This document shows positions 29,001 through 34,130 of a stretch of DNA of 37,437 nucleotides, piece after piece; the stretch's first letter is position 1, and the number at the start of each line of letters is the position of its first letter. Made by a program: the position numbers and the translations under genes. The notes beneath the pieces were generated by a model that was not told the DNA's origin, ran no database searches, and worked only from the letters and a program-made list of their open reading frames with translations. The stretch spans positions 1 to 37,437 of the IMG/VR virus record IMGVR_UViG_3300025849_000092; one strand, written 5' to 3'. The stretch comes from a virus.

Positions 29001-29295
29001 AGAAAATTTAAAACAAGATAATCAAGCAGGTTTTTATTTTAGTAAAACTAATTCAGGAAATTATAGATTATCTGAAATTGAATATGATGAATTTAATAAT
29101 CCTAAAAAACTTAAACATACAATATATAAAATAAATAAAAATTTAGCTAATGAAAAAGATGTTAATAAAGAAGTAGTTAGATTAGGTTTAGATGTAGGAG
29201 AAAAATTAGGATATATACCACAAGAAATTTTTCCTGAAAATATGCTTTATGATTATGTTCCTAAAGAACTACACAAAATATATGGATTAGAATGA
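23047..29295 (+). CDS. Giant internal/ejection protein, 2082 aa, modular C-terminus
   Basis: The largest protein here, in the T7 gp16 position. Residues 40-72 are ETTKxx repeats. Residues ~255-380 are Ala/Gly-rich and hydrophobic (ANWVAAYLTIKSGGLAAVSI; TALKIGTAAGGIFGGTIYKA), suggesting membrane interaction. Residues ~400-1330 are helical. From ~1358, octapeptides of type R-x-x-h-x-x-G-G (RGAFAKGG 1358-1365, RQQYNEGG 1582-1589, RQQLGFGG 1700-1707, KQQFNKGG 1903-1910, REQYVFGG 1920-1927) separate modules. Module 1 has YYTGFKG (1412-1418) and GYDAIETKEGYTLL (from 1541), reminiscent of ADP-ribosyltransferase-like phage domains. Module 2 resembles the small GK-x-IPT-type domain of phage internal proteins. 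A role in DNA ejection is inferred. Confidence 0.75.
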   Translation: MASPLQLETPEEKRRRIEQGKLQEQMGNIGFESVDIPVPAETTKLSAETTELPAETTKPIETTKPIETTKPIQLSKFINIPEDKEDIDFNNEELEIMASLNNKELTPVPEGGLIQSKNTYWNNSEKEYIEEGMDDETRFQLNRINRVLNNSQKETETTYSYTDLKEGRGPKNSDGEDFPTVAERWLREEGESEDIAETLRDSSWSLGDTFALGFDSKNWSTQHKKDYAYLRPTFENAEIREPREQLEAFKDIFIDIFVDPANWVAAYLTIKSGGLAAVSINTAARLATSQALKQGLTKVAQNGTVRAVSIGMTEGAIDAGGINYGTQLANVNIGTQEEIDPEEVKTALKIGTAAGGIFGGTIYKAANYYLRRKTQKIIDDIEIENDIGPPTEEKFQELKRAQILLDKIMSNTSGKSTARFIEVAKQSPGLKQFLLNFAPKALQRIFSKEARTEVIDKPLRSTDEAGDTGYANDSEASSAAYTTFINESLQTIQDTFKRVRDTDGSWFNLRVRLTENDNKSLAYLLTKGNLLDDYIIVTPKDPNKPFVNLNIKKSNNKISAEIEALQEKYGLEFTEEMYEGAAKIRYFFKQIQEDANNVMQIQPDGTKVLRPLLKEDQQIPNYFHRVLNYAAITATPESLEIFRQMLVRSGHADPIDVKPKRKVTLDSEVPPRTGTGGAERKGQPDYDKAPEYEGTDVADETIDKEYFKKLDSPYIKGETILQRHDSFLDLAKYVIKQENNALDATDETLRRLGYDDAAVLQKAKELKADALLADLHNKKYLPKTATDSSGGKSEFLRERVWSKLNDEELIANGFVNINMLPLLSDYAQAMGRKINEQKYFGLGDNFERVYIKPIRDELLDSGKFSEDEVIEILDGLRSLKKSVVGDPSAHMQLNSKVKTGIDFVRTTQTMAHLTGATLSSITEPFIILSRSDITDTPAGVKAFKNALGLQIKKNWGKNGRLWEQMKLATGREINSFKDLTDPEFLEVQRVGIAVENAMIDRVDGMFSENIQNTTLKNINTMFFNSILLSQWTQGVQMGAFNYAKERTTRITAELASGKTKWGNIKLTKTAIQRRREQLHEIGIDANDAVNTYNASFVAGKFNVKQWQDSAFFDTQVIPGAQSFSKEIILNPSASNANKPLWFGNPVSQVLIQFANYPIVFNNTVLKQMARDTIRYPAANAPRTAAAMTMMTGVAMIGNNIRSRGESGNKPIEQQVIDGFDRTGLSGPASYLYRGYKGATLGGGGFVPVITKMFGGPFVSDIADGIAYNTDPITWLSQNTPGYSLMSPDSRRALNTFTKRYWASKTGDTPDIVRKIKSKGGVVEDVLNVISEPDERKVRGQPNTYSGMAGVLFQDEEERGAFAKGGKVSITDTDEMYGYLTKDEDEYNVILDKNPISIYSKETLPDLDIKETYYTGFKGNTVSNRLNSVRQSTTIGLPVTTNKNKARGAVRVAGKIKFRNVLKLNIDTATPDAVQAELNKNIDSLIKIEDKILGKEIIKAANDNLAIRDDVLNNDPDRTPEKEAVIAKSKSFLVRHQLLKLGYDAIETKEGYTLLRENQFLPTEIMERTKAYGGGMASALNRRQQYNEGGESLTLEQKQKRYDLNKKYLEEIHNYSVANKATGLDNEGKTISMATSSLGTAADKHYIINKWNPYTKKLEDDSFVLKRIESLVKEGKLLPYSTPKEAEEDRAKIRNEILNRRQQLGFGGLASKLAQRLSRKVMPAPQRFLDKEDKAYKPFLKDFEFTEGGRYIEMDQKGPKDITGEYPKQANISVDSEGKASLSISKEIFTEPPETSGKIIRTNLFKKKAGWKWLVTPKGFDPNPQGNFPIVSVETGNKHYYSLSTDFPKGVELSRYAKKTSEPRLRPTTKGDLKFGDIIGKISVRGKEHPVYNNLTVESLLDNKQQFNKGGLVRKIILEEREQYVFGGLTKLFTKMAQRQIKKSRQAVKNNPTASTNSALELDEKLNNLFRKFGDQEYIDEGMPSLENLKQDNQAGFYFSKTNSGNYRLSEIEYDEFNNPKKLKHTIYKINKNLANEKDVNKEVVRLGLDVGEKLGYIPQEIFPENMLYDYVPKELHKIYGLE
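23167..23262 (+). repeat. ETTKxx-coding tandem repeats
   Basis: There are three perfect 18-base units, GAAACTACAAAGCCTATA, at 23209-23226, 23227-23244 and 23245-23262. Two degenerate 21-base versions (23167-23187, 23188-23208) precede them. They encode a Thr/Lys/Glu linker near the N-terminus of the giant ejection protein. Confidence 0.9.
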
Positions 29296-29585
29296 CTACA
29301 GATATGTTTACAGACGATATACTTATAATGTACCACGAAGATGATTTAGACAGGGGGTATCGTATTGATTGTAAAATGAGGACTAAACAGGACTTACCGT
29401 GGCTTAAGCGTGAAAAGTTTCGTAGAGTCTATGAAGAACTTTTGCACACACATCTTGAAGGCATACCAGAAATGCCTTTAGAAGTAGCAATGCAATCAGT
29501 AGATAAAATACTAGGAAGCGACATAAGATTTACCCCCGATGAACTAAAAGAAAGAGAGAGTGGAAATGAATTTAAACTTACTTAA
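29292..29585 (+). CDS. Hypothetical acidic protein, 97 aa
   Basis: A 97-residue charged protein that overlaps the giant gene's stop (ATGA). It has no signal peptide or hydrophobic helix. Notable segments are DDILIMYHEDDLDRGYRIDC, WLKREKFRRVYEELLHTHLE and GSDIRFTPDELKERESGNEF; they suggest a small soluble alpha/beta protein. It overlaps the downstream holin-like gene by 20 bases. Neighbourhood suggests a late function, but I do not recognise the family. Confidence 0.7.
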   Translation: MTTDMFTDDILIMYHEDDLDRGYRIDCKMRTKQDLPWLKREKFRRVYEELLHTHLEGIPEMPLEVAMQSVDKILGSDIRFTPDELKERESGNEFKLT

Positions 29586-30057
29586 AAGTGTTAAAGGAAT
29601 AATAGGTGCAGTAGCTCCAACAATCGGTACGGCATTAGGTGGCCCGATGGGTGGGATGGCAGCTAAGATGGTCTCCGAAGTACTTGGAGTTGATAACGAT
29701 CCTAAGAAAATAGAACAGGCTATACAAGCTGCAACACCAGAACAACTAGCTGAACTTAAGAAAATAGATAAAGATTTTGACATTAAGATGAAAGAGTTAG
29801 ATGTAGATTTATATGCTTTAGAGACTAAAGATATCCAGGATGCACGAGGTAAATTCTCTAAAGATTGGACAGCACGTATCATAGGTGTAACAGTAGTAGG
29901 TGGTTTTATGGGCTACATATTCCTAGTAACTCTGCAGCCTCCAGAGCAAAACAGCGAAGCATTGATTAACTTAGTCCTAGGATATTTAGGCGGGTTAGCA
30001 AGTGCTATTATTTCGTTTTACTTTGGAGCTTCTAATACTAACAAAAAAGATGATTAA
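29566..30057 (+). CDS. Holin-like protein (3TM holin family pattern)
   Basis: About 163 residues from ATG 29566; a GTG at 29560 is also in frame, but ATG follows a GAGAG element. The layout is an N-terminal Gly/Ala-rich hydrophobic helix (GIIGAVAPTIGTALGGPMGG), a charged helical middle (EQLAELKKIDKDFDIKMKEL...DARGKFSKDWTARI), and two closely spaced membrane helices (IIGVTVVGGFMGYIFLV; LINLVLGYLGGLASAIISFY) with a short charged tail. This matches the GTA-type 3TM holin family as I know it. It would form inner-membrane lesions timing lysis. No endolysin gene is seen beside it. Confidence 0.8.
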   Translation: MNLNLLKSVKGIIGAVAPTIGTALGGPMGGMAAKMVSEVLGVDNDPKKIEQAIQAATPEQLAELKKIDKDFDIKMKELDVDLYALETKDIQDARGKFSKDWTARIIGVTVVGGFMGYIFLVTLQPPEQNSEALINLVLGYLGGLASAIISFYFGASNTNKKDD

Positions 30058-30059
30058 TT

Positions 30060-30266
30060 ATGGTTACTAAAACAACTTTATATAGAGCTTTAAAACTTAA
30101 ATACGAAGCACAAGAAGCAGAAGCAAAAGCTAATCTAGAAATATACTTTAATAATAGTGTAGGTATCGGTGAACATCCTGATGTTGTAGAAGCTATGGAT
30201 GAACAGATAGATAAACTAGCTCAAGCACAGGATAAACTAAACGCATTAGAAAATGAATTTGGTTAG
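30060..30266 (+). CDS. Small coiled-coil protein, 68 aa
   Basis: A 68-residue, highly helical acidic protein (YRALKLKYEAQEAEAKANLE; VVEAMDEQIDKLAQAQDKLN) with two coiled-coil segments separated by SVGIGEHPD. It starts two bases after the holin-like stop and ends immediately before the next ATG. It has no membrane segment or known motif. Similar short coiled-coil proteins occur in lysis/late regions of marine phages by memory. A structural partner or regulator of the adjoining membrane proteins is possible but unproven. Confidence 0.7.
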   Translation: MVTKTTLYRALKLKYEAQEAEAKANLEIYFNNSVGIGEHPDVVEAMDEQIDKLAQAQDKLNALENEFG

Positions 30267-30563
30267 ATGCAAAGTATCTTTGGATTAATAGCTGAACTAG
30301 GCTTGCCTGTAGCAGGTGGTCTTATTATGGCTTACTTTATATTCCTTGTAATGAAACAGTTAATGGATGGTTTAGTAGGTGAGATACAAACAGTACAGGC
30401 TATTTCTAAGATGTTAATTACTAGAGCTTCTACTATGAATAACGATATGATTCGTATAGATACTAGCGTTAGTAGTGCATTAGGTTTATCGCCTGATCTA
30501 GAACGTATAGCTAGAGCTGAGAATTTTGTAGAGGACGGACGTATAGATGCAAGAAGAGATTAG
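30267..30563 (+). CDS. Membrane-anchored protein with C-terminal helices, 98 aa
   Basis: A 98-residue protein starting directly after the previous TAG. Residues 5-32 are strongly hydrophobic (IFGLIAELGLPVAGGLIMAY, FIFLVMKQL), then an amphipathic region (VGEIQTVQAISKMLITRAST, MIRIDTSVSSALGL) and a charged tail. The order, a short membrane segment and then a coil beginning MNNDMIRIDT, is echoed two genes later at 30729 (LLDQDMIRLQ), suggesting related proteins or partners. Its position after a holin-like gene suggests lysis or membrane work. It overlaps the next start by 17 bases. Confidence 0.7.
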   Translation: MQSIFGLIAELGLPVAGGLIMAYFIFLVMKQLMDGLVGEIQTVQAISKMLITRASTMNNDMIRIDTSVSSALGLSPDLERIARAENFVEDGRIDARRD

Positions 30564-30729
30564 TTATGCACCAATAGGTGACGTAGAAGCAGCAGTAGAT
30601 GGTATCTTTGGTCTTATCTATCTCTATCCTTCTGATTACTTCATAGTCTTTGGATCGCTTAGTCTATTTGCTATCTATGGTTTATCAATATACGCAGGGA
30701 TAAAGTACATACAAAAGAAATTTAAGTAA
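30547..30729 (+). CDS. Small membrane protein, 60 aa
   Basis: Sixty residues: an acidic N-terminus (MQEEISYAPIGDVEAAVDGI), then hydrophobic segments (FGLIYLYP; YFIVFGSLSLFAIYGLSIYA) and a basic end (KYIQKKFK), giving a single clear transmembrane helix with the C-terminus probably in the cytoplasm by the positive-inside rule. It overlaps both neighbours (17 bases upstream, TAATG downstream). The function is unknown; it could be a holin/antiholin-sized element in a run of small membrane proteins. Confidence 0.65.
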   Translation: MQEEISYAPIGDVEAAVDGIFGLIYLYPSDYFIVFGSLSLFAIYGLSIYAGIKYIQKKFK

Positions 30730-30986
30730 TGGATATTGTACAAGTAGTATCAGACTTTGGATTCCCTGTAGTAATGGTCGTAGGACTAGGATACTTTGTA
30801 TACTTTGTATGGCAGACAATCACTAATAAGATTGATCCTGCTGTACAGGAAATGAAAGTAACTATCATAAGACTTACAGATCAGTTACGTTTATTAGATC
30901 AAGATATGATTAGACTTCAGCAGAAAGTAAATACGGTACTAGAACTTAAAGAAGAGAATACAATAAATGAAACTAAAAAAAGATAA
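30729..30986 (+). CDS. Membrane-anchored coiled-coil protein, 85 aa
   Basis: An 85-residue protein starting at a TAATG overlap. A single hydrophobic N-terminal segment (FGFPVVMVVGLGYFVYFVWQ, residues 10-29) is followed by a coil (PAVQEMKVTIIRLTDQLRLL, QDMIRLQQKVNTVLELKEEN). The layout parallels the gene at 30267 and, more loosely, the one at 16702. Its 3' end overlaps the CsgF gene by 20 bases, so it is in one transcript with the curli-like cassette. A role as an inner-membrane partner for lysis or for export is speculative. Confidence 0.7.
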   Translation: MDIVQVVSDFGFPVVMVVGLGYFVYFVWQTITNKIDPAVQEMKVTIIRLTDQLRLLDQDMIRLQQKVNTVLELKEENTINETKKR

Positions 30987-31434
30987 AGAACTTTTAGTTA
31001 TTAGTTGGACGTTACTAATAATTTTTTTTGTGTCTCATATTAAAGCCGATCAATTAATCTACAATTTTAAAAGCCCTAGCTTCTCAGGAATAAATACATC
31101 GAGCCACTACCTTACTATTGAGAACCAAGAAGCTACTCGCAAAGCTACAATTAAAGAAGAGATCAAAGCTTACACAGATCAGTTAGCTAGAGAAGCAGAC
31201 AACACAACGCTTGCTAGGTTTATAAGAAACTTAGAAAGCCGTATCTATGCACAGCTATCGCGACAGATGGTGGAGTCTTTGTTTGGGGAGACACCACAGA
31301 AAGAAGGTAAACTAACACTAGAGGGTAATACAATTGAATACGTTGTTGAAGCAGATACAATTACGCTTACAGTTACAGATGAAACAGGTGGTACAACTAA
31401 TATTACTGTGCCTATTGGTGACTTTACTTTCTAG
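30967..31434 (+). CDS. csgF: CsgF-like curli assembly protein
   Basis: 155 residues against 138 in E. coli CsgF. A Sec-type signal peptide (LLVISWTLLIIFFVSHIKA, ending about residue 27) is followed by LIYNFKSPSFSGINTSSHYL, which aligns with the E. coli mature N-terminus (FQFRNPNFGGNPNNGAFLL), the segment that plugs into the CsgG channel. A helical neck (FIRNLESRIYAQLSRQMVES) and a beta head (KLTLEGNTIEYVVEADTITL...) with TDETGGTTNI match E. coli TDRKTGQTSTI in place. CsgF normally sits extracellularly on the channel and couples secretion to fibre nucleation. It is followed in operon by CsgG, overlapping it by 56 bases. Confidence 0.88.
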   Translation: MKLKKDKELLVISWTLLIIFFVSHIKADQLIYNFKSPSFSGINTSSHYLTIENQEATRKATIKEEIKAYTDQLAREADNTTLARFIRNLESRIYAQLSRQMVESLFGETPQKEGKLTLEGNTIEYVVEADTITLTVTDETGGTTNITVPIGDFTF

Positions 31435-32185
31435 TTGTGCCTCACGTAATATCTTAGAAGGTAGTGGTATACCTAATATAATAATTAAAAGTTCTTCGAT
31501 ACTAGATTTACAATCAGAAGAATTAAAAAATGTACGTCCTGCTAAACGTAAGCCTGTCATAGCTATCTATCCTAATAGCTTTAGAGACCATACAGGCCAA
31601 CGTAAAAGCAACGGACAGTTTGCATTATTTAGTACTGCAATTACCCAAGCCCCGGAAGCTTTTCTTATTAGGGCTTTGAAACACGCAGCAGATGGTAAGT
31701 TCTTTCAAGTTGCAGAACGTGTAGGACTTGATTCACTTACTAAAGAAAGACAATTAATTCGCAGTACACGTGATTCTTTTGAAGAGGACAGTACTGTAAA
31801 ACCTTTATTATTAGCAGGATTGCTTTTACAAGGCGGTGTACTTAGCTATGACTCTAACATAAAATCTGGAGGGCTTGGAGCCAGAGCGTTAGGTCTAGGA
31901 TCAAGCAAAGAGTACCGAGAAGATTTGATTACTATTTCATTAAGACTTGTTTCTGTATCGACAGGAGAAGTATTAATAGAAGTATTGATATCAAAGACAG
32001 TTACTTCAGCAGGTGTTTCTCAGGATCTGTTTAGATTTATATCTGAAGGAACAAAGCTTATAGAAGTAGAAGGAGGAGTTGCAGCAAACGAAAGCAGCGC
32101 TATAGCTCTACAAAAAGCAATAGAAGCAGGTGTATTAGAAATAATAAAAGTAGGAATTACTAGGGGGTATTGGAGATATGAATAA
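31379..32185 (+). CDS. csgG: CsgG-like outer-membrane secretion channel lipoprotein
   Basis: The start chosen is ATG 31379, giving 268 residues (E. coli CsgG has 277); a TTG at 31334 would only add a non-signal-like leader. The signal peptide ends in the lipobox LLSSC, predicting an acylated cysteine. The match to CsgG is strong: YDSNIKSGGLGARALGLGSS against E. coli YESNVKSGGVGARYFGIGAD, LRLVSVSTGEVL against LRVVNVSTGEIL, and the ending VGITRGYW against DGIDRGLW. CsgG forms the nonameric outer-membrane pore for curli subunits. The constriction region differs: NGQFALF precedes STAITQ, so the Phe is kept but the E. coli Tyr and Asn positions are not. Confidence 0.92.
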   Translation: MKQVVQLILLCLLVTLLSSCASRNILEGSGIPNIIIKSSSILDLQSEELKNVRPAKRKPVIAIYPNSFRDHTGQRKSNGQFALFSTAITQAPEAFLIRALKHAADGKFFQVAERVGLDSLTKERQLIRSTRDSFEEDSTVKPLLLAGLLLQGGVLSYDSNIKSGGLGARALGLGSSKEYREDLITISLRLVSVSTGEVLIEVLISKTVTSAGVSQDLFRFISEGTKLIEVEGGVAANESSAIALQKAIEAGVLEIIKVGITRGYWRYE

Positions 32186-32885
32186 ATTAATTAGCTTGTT
32201 GGTGCTTGTTAGCGTTTCCGCGACAGCTTCAGACAACGAGATCTTTGTAGATCAAGTAGGAGCTACAGCTAACATAGATCTTGAGCAATTAGGTAGTGGT
32301 AACATTATAGGTGGTCTTACTGCAGTAGCAGGTTCAATGACTGCATTAGATCTTGATGGAACCTCAATGACATTAGATATAAATCAAATAGGAGATACTA
32401 ACAAGTTCTTAGGGGATATGTACGCAGATACATACACTGGTTACTTTAACTTTGATGGTGACACCAACACGTTTACATCTAAGATGGATCCGACCAATGC
32501 GTTTGGCGCAGATGGTTCTAACGTTAATGTCCAAGTGACAGGCAGTACCAACACCTTCACACTTGATTTAGCTACTGCAGCTTTAGCAAGTGGTGCAGAT
32601 ATAGATTGGACTGTACAGGGTTCTAGTAATACTATTAACGCTGACATTGATGTAGACTCAGCAACTAACTATATGAATATAGATGGTGACAGTAACACAG
32701 TAAACTATGATGGAGATGGTTATGCGCAGGGGTATTTTCACCTTACACACACAGGAAGCTCAAGAGCCTTCGATGTGGATCAGCAAAGCACACAAGATAA
32801 TGACTGGCTTAAAGTTACTTCTACTGGTTCTAACGGTACAGTTTGCATTAACCAAGACGATCAAGGCACAAGCGTTGGATGTTGA
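32178..32885 (+). CDS. Secreted protein with curlin-like repeats
   Basis: 235 residues; the start overlaps the CsgG end by eight bases. A signal peptide (KLISLLVLVSVSATA) precedes an acidic repeat region. Curlin-type units of form x-x-Q/D-x-G-x-x-N recur: VDQVGATANI (24-33), LEQLGSGNII (35-44), INQIGDTNKF (68-77), FDGDTNTF (92-99), VQVTGSTNTF (118-127), TVQGSSNTI (145-153) and NIDGDSNTV (167-175). These are degenerate relative to CsgA, with Asp often replacing Gln. The C-terminus holds two cysteines, VCINQDDQGTSVGC. It is the likely substrate of the adjoining CsgG/F channel. Whether it forms amyloid is inference. Confidence 0.75.
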   Translation: MNKLISLLVLVSVSATASDNEIFVDQVGATANIDLEQLGSGNIIGGLTAVAGSMTALDLDGTSMTLDINQIGDTNKFLGDMYADTYTGYFNFDGDTNTFTSKMDPTNAFGADGSNVNVQVTGSTNTFTLDLATAALASGADIDWTVQGSSNTINADIDVDSATNYMNIDGDSNTVNYDGDGYAQGYFHLTHTGSSRAFDVDQQSTQDNDWLKVTSTGSNGTVCINQDDQGTSVGC

Positions 32886-33906
32886 TATTGGAAACATTAC
32901 ACAGTTAAACGGAAACACCAGAGTAGTAAGAGATAAACCTTATGAGAGCGAGATTGATTTCTCGCTTAACTCTATGGACAAACTAGAAACTGCGCAAGGC
33001 AGAATGGGTGTTACGTTTAGAGATGATACAACCATACGTCTAACAGAACACAGCAACGTAACTATAGATAAGTTTGTGTTTGATCCTGATCCAGCTAAAT
33101 CTACAATGGCTTTGTCGTTTGTGAAAGGTACTGGCAGGTTCATAAGTTCTAAAACTAAAAGACGTATACCTAAAGATAATATTACTATCCGTACCAATGC
33201 GGCCACCATTGGAATTCGCGGCACAGATTTCACGCTGACTGTTAAAGAAACTGGAGAAACTTTAGTGATCCTACTCCCTGATGAGTTTGGTAACTCTAGT
33301 GGTGAGATAACTGTAGACACAGCACTAGGACAGGTAGTCCTTACCAAAGCCTATGAAGCTACTACAGTATACAACTTTGAAACTCCTCCTACTCCTTCAG
33401 TTATACTAGACCTGACACTAGATATGATTGACAATATGCTCATTGTAAATCCTCCAGAGACTAAAGAGATTCAAACAGACGAATCAGTTGCTGCTGTAGA
33501 TAATCTATTAGACGTAGACTTCTTAGAGTTTGACGAGCTAGAACAGGATGATTTAGCTGAAGATGATTTAGAATATACAGAGCTAGACATAGACTACCTA
33601 GCAGGTAACTTCCTTGAAGATCTACTTGATGTAATTCAGGAAGTCGATGAATTAGGTAAAGCAAACAAAGCCCTATCTGCAGATGGAGTTAAAGGTACAG
33701 CAGTAGGTTATGATGGAGATACTCAGATCAGTACCTTTGTTACAGATACTAATTTAAAGTTCTTAAGGTCTATAGAAGATACACTAGAGATGAACGTATC
33801 TAAAGATGGTTCATACAGTATAACTATTGAACAAGAAGGTAAAGTAAATAGAGTCACTACTAACGGAGGAAGCTCTTCTGTTATCAATATTAAACAAGGA
33901 AGTTAA
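32800..33906 (+). CDS. FecR-domain exported protein ending in curlin-type repeats
   Basis: The start chosen is ATG 32800 (368 residues), which opens a clean signal peptide: GLKLLLLVLTVQFAL, then a cleavage site after KAQA; the longer frame to 32707 lacks one. Residues ~30-190 form a FecR-type beta domain (GRMGVTFRDDTTIRLTEHSN, IRTNAATIGIRGTDFTL, ITVDTALGQVVL). A very acidic middle follows (FLEFDELEQDDLAEDDLEYT). The last ~30 residues read SITIEQEGKVNRV then SSVINIKQGS, fitting the curlin S-x5-Q-x-G-x-x-N unit. It may anchor or nucleate the curlin-like protein, CsgB-fashion, by inference. The 5' end overlaps the upstream gene by 86 bases. Confidence 0.8.
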   Translation: MTGLKLLLLVLTVQFALTKTIKAQALDVDIGNITQLNGNTRVVRDKPYESEIDFSLNSMDKLETAQGRMGVTFRDDTTIRLTEHSNVTIDKFVFDPDPAKSTMALSFVKGTGRFISSKTKRRIPKDNITIRTNAATIGIRGTDFTLTVKETGETLVILLPDEFGNSSGEITVDTALGQVVLTKAYEATTVYNFETPPTPSVILDLTLDMIDNMLIVNPPETKEIQTDESVAAVDNLLDVDFLEFDELEQDDLAEDDLEYTELDIDYLAGNFLEDLLDVIQEVDELGKANKALSADGVKGTAVGYDGDTQISTFVTDTNLKFLRSIEDTLEMNVSKDGSYSITIEQEGKVNRVTTNGGSSSVINIKQGS

Positions 33907-34130
33907 GACTTACGAGCATTTAAGTCCGCTTCTATTTTATTATGTACTTCGTCTAATTCTCTTGTCGCGCTTCTTACTGTCGACTGTAGTAGGTTAAAGT
34001 CTTCTTTAGTTAATTGTTTAGCTAACACGGTAATGTCTGTACTTGTTCTTTCAGTAATTAACTGTCCTTGTTTATTAAACAAAACTTCATAGCCTAATAG
34101 TTTTGCTTCTGTCCTTTTTTTTCTAGCCAT
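33903..34130 (-). CDS. Small basic/helical protein, 75 aa
   Basis: A 75-residue protein transcribed opposite to the late genes; its stop overlaps the FecR-gene stop (both within 33903-33906). It starts in a TAATG overlap with the nrdJ stop. The N-terminus is basic (MARKKRTEAKLLGYEVLF) and the C-terminal half helical (SATRELDEVHNKIEADLNAR). No motif is recognised. Coupling to nrdJ suggests co-expression with DNA metabolism genes. Confidence 0.65.
   Translation of the reverse strand: MARKKRTEAKLLGYEVLFNKQGQLITERTSTDITVLAKQLTKEDFNLLQSTVRSATRELDEVHNKIEADLNARKS

Noticed and set aside
31334-31378. TTG start for csgG
   Set aside because: It adds 15 residues that spoil the lipoprotein signal layout. 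ATG 31379 gives a standard signal sequence ending in the LSSC lipobox.
32707-32799. Longer N-terminus for the FecR-domain gene
   Set aside because: It would place 31 polar residues before the signal peptide and deepen the overlap with the curlin-like gene. ATG 32800 gives a proper signal peptide.
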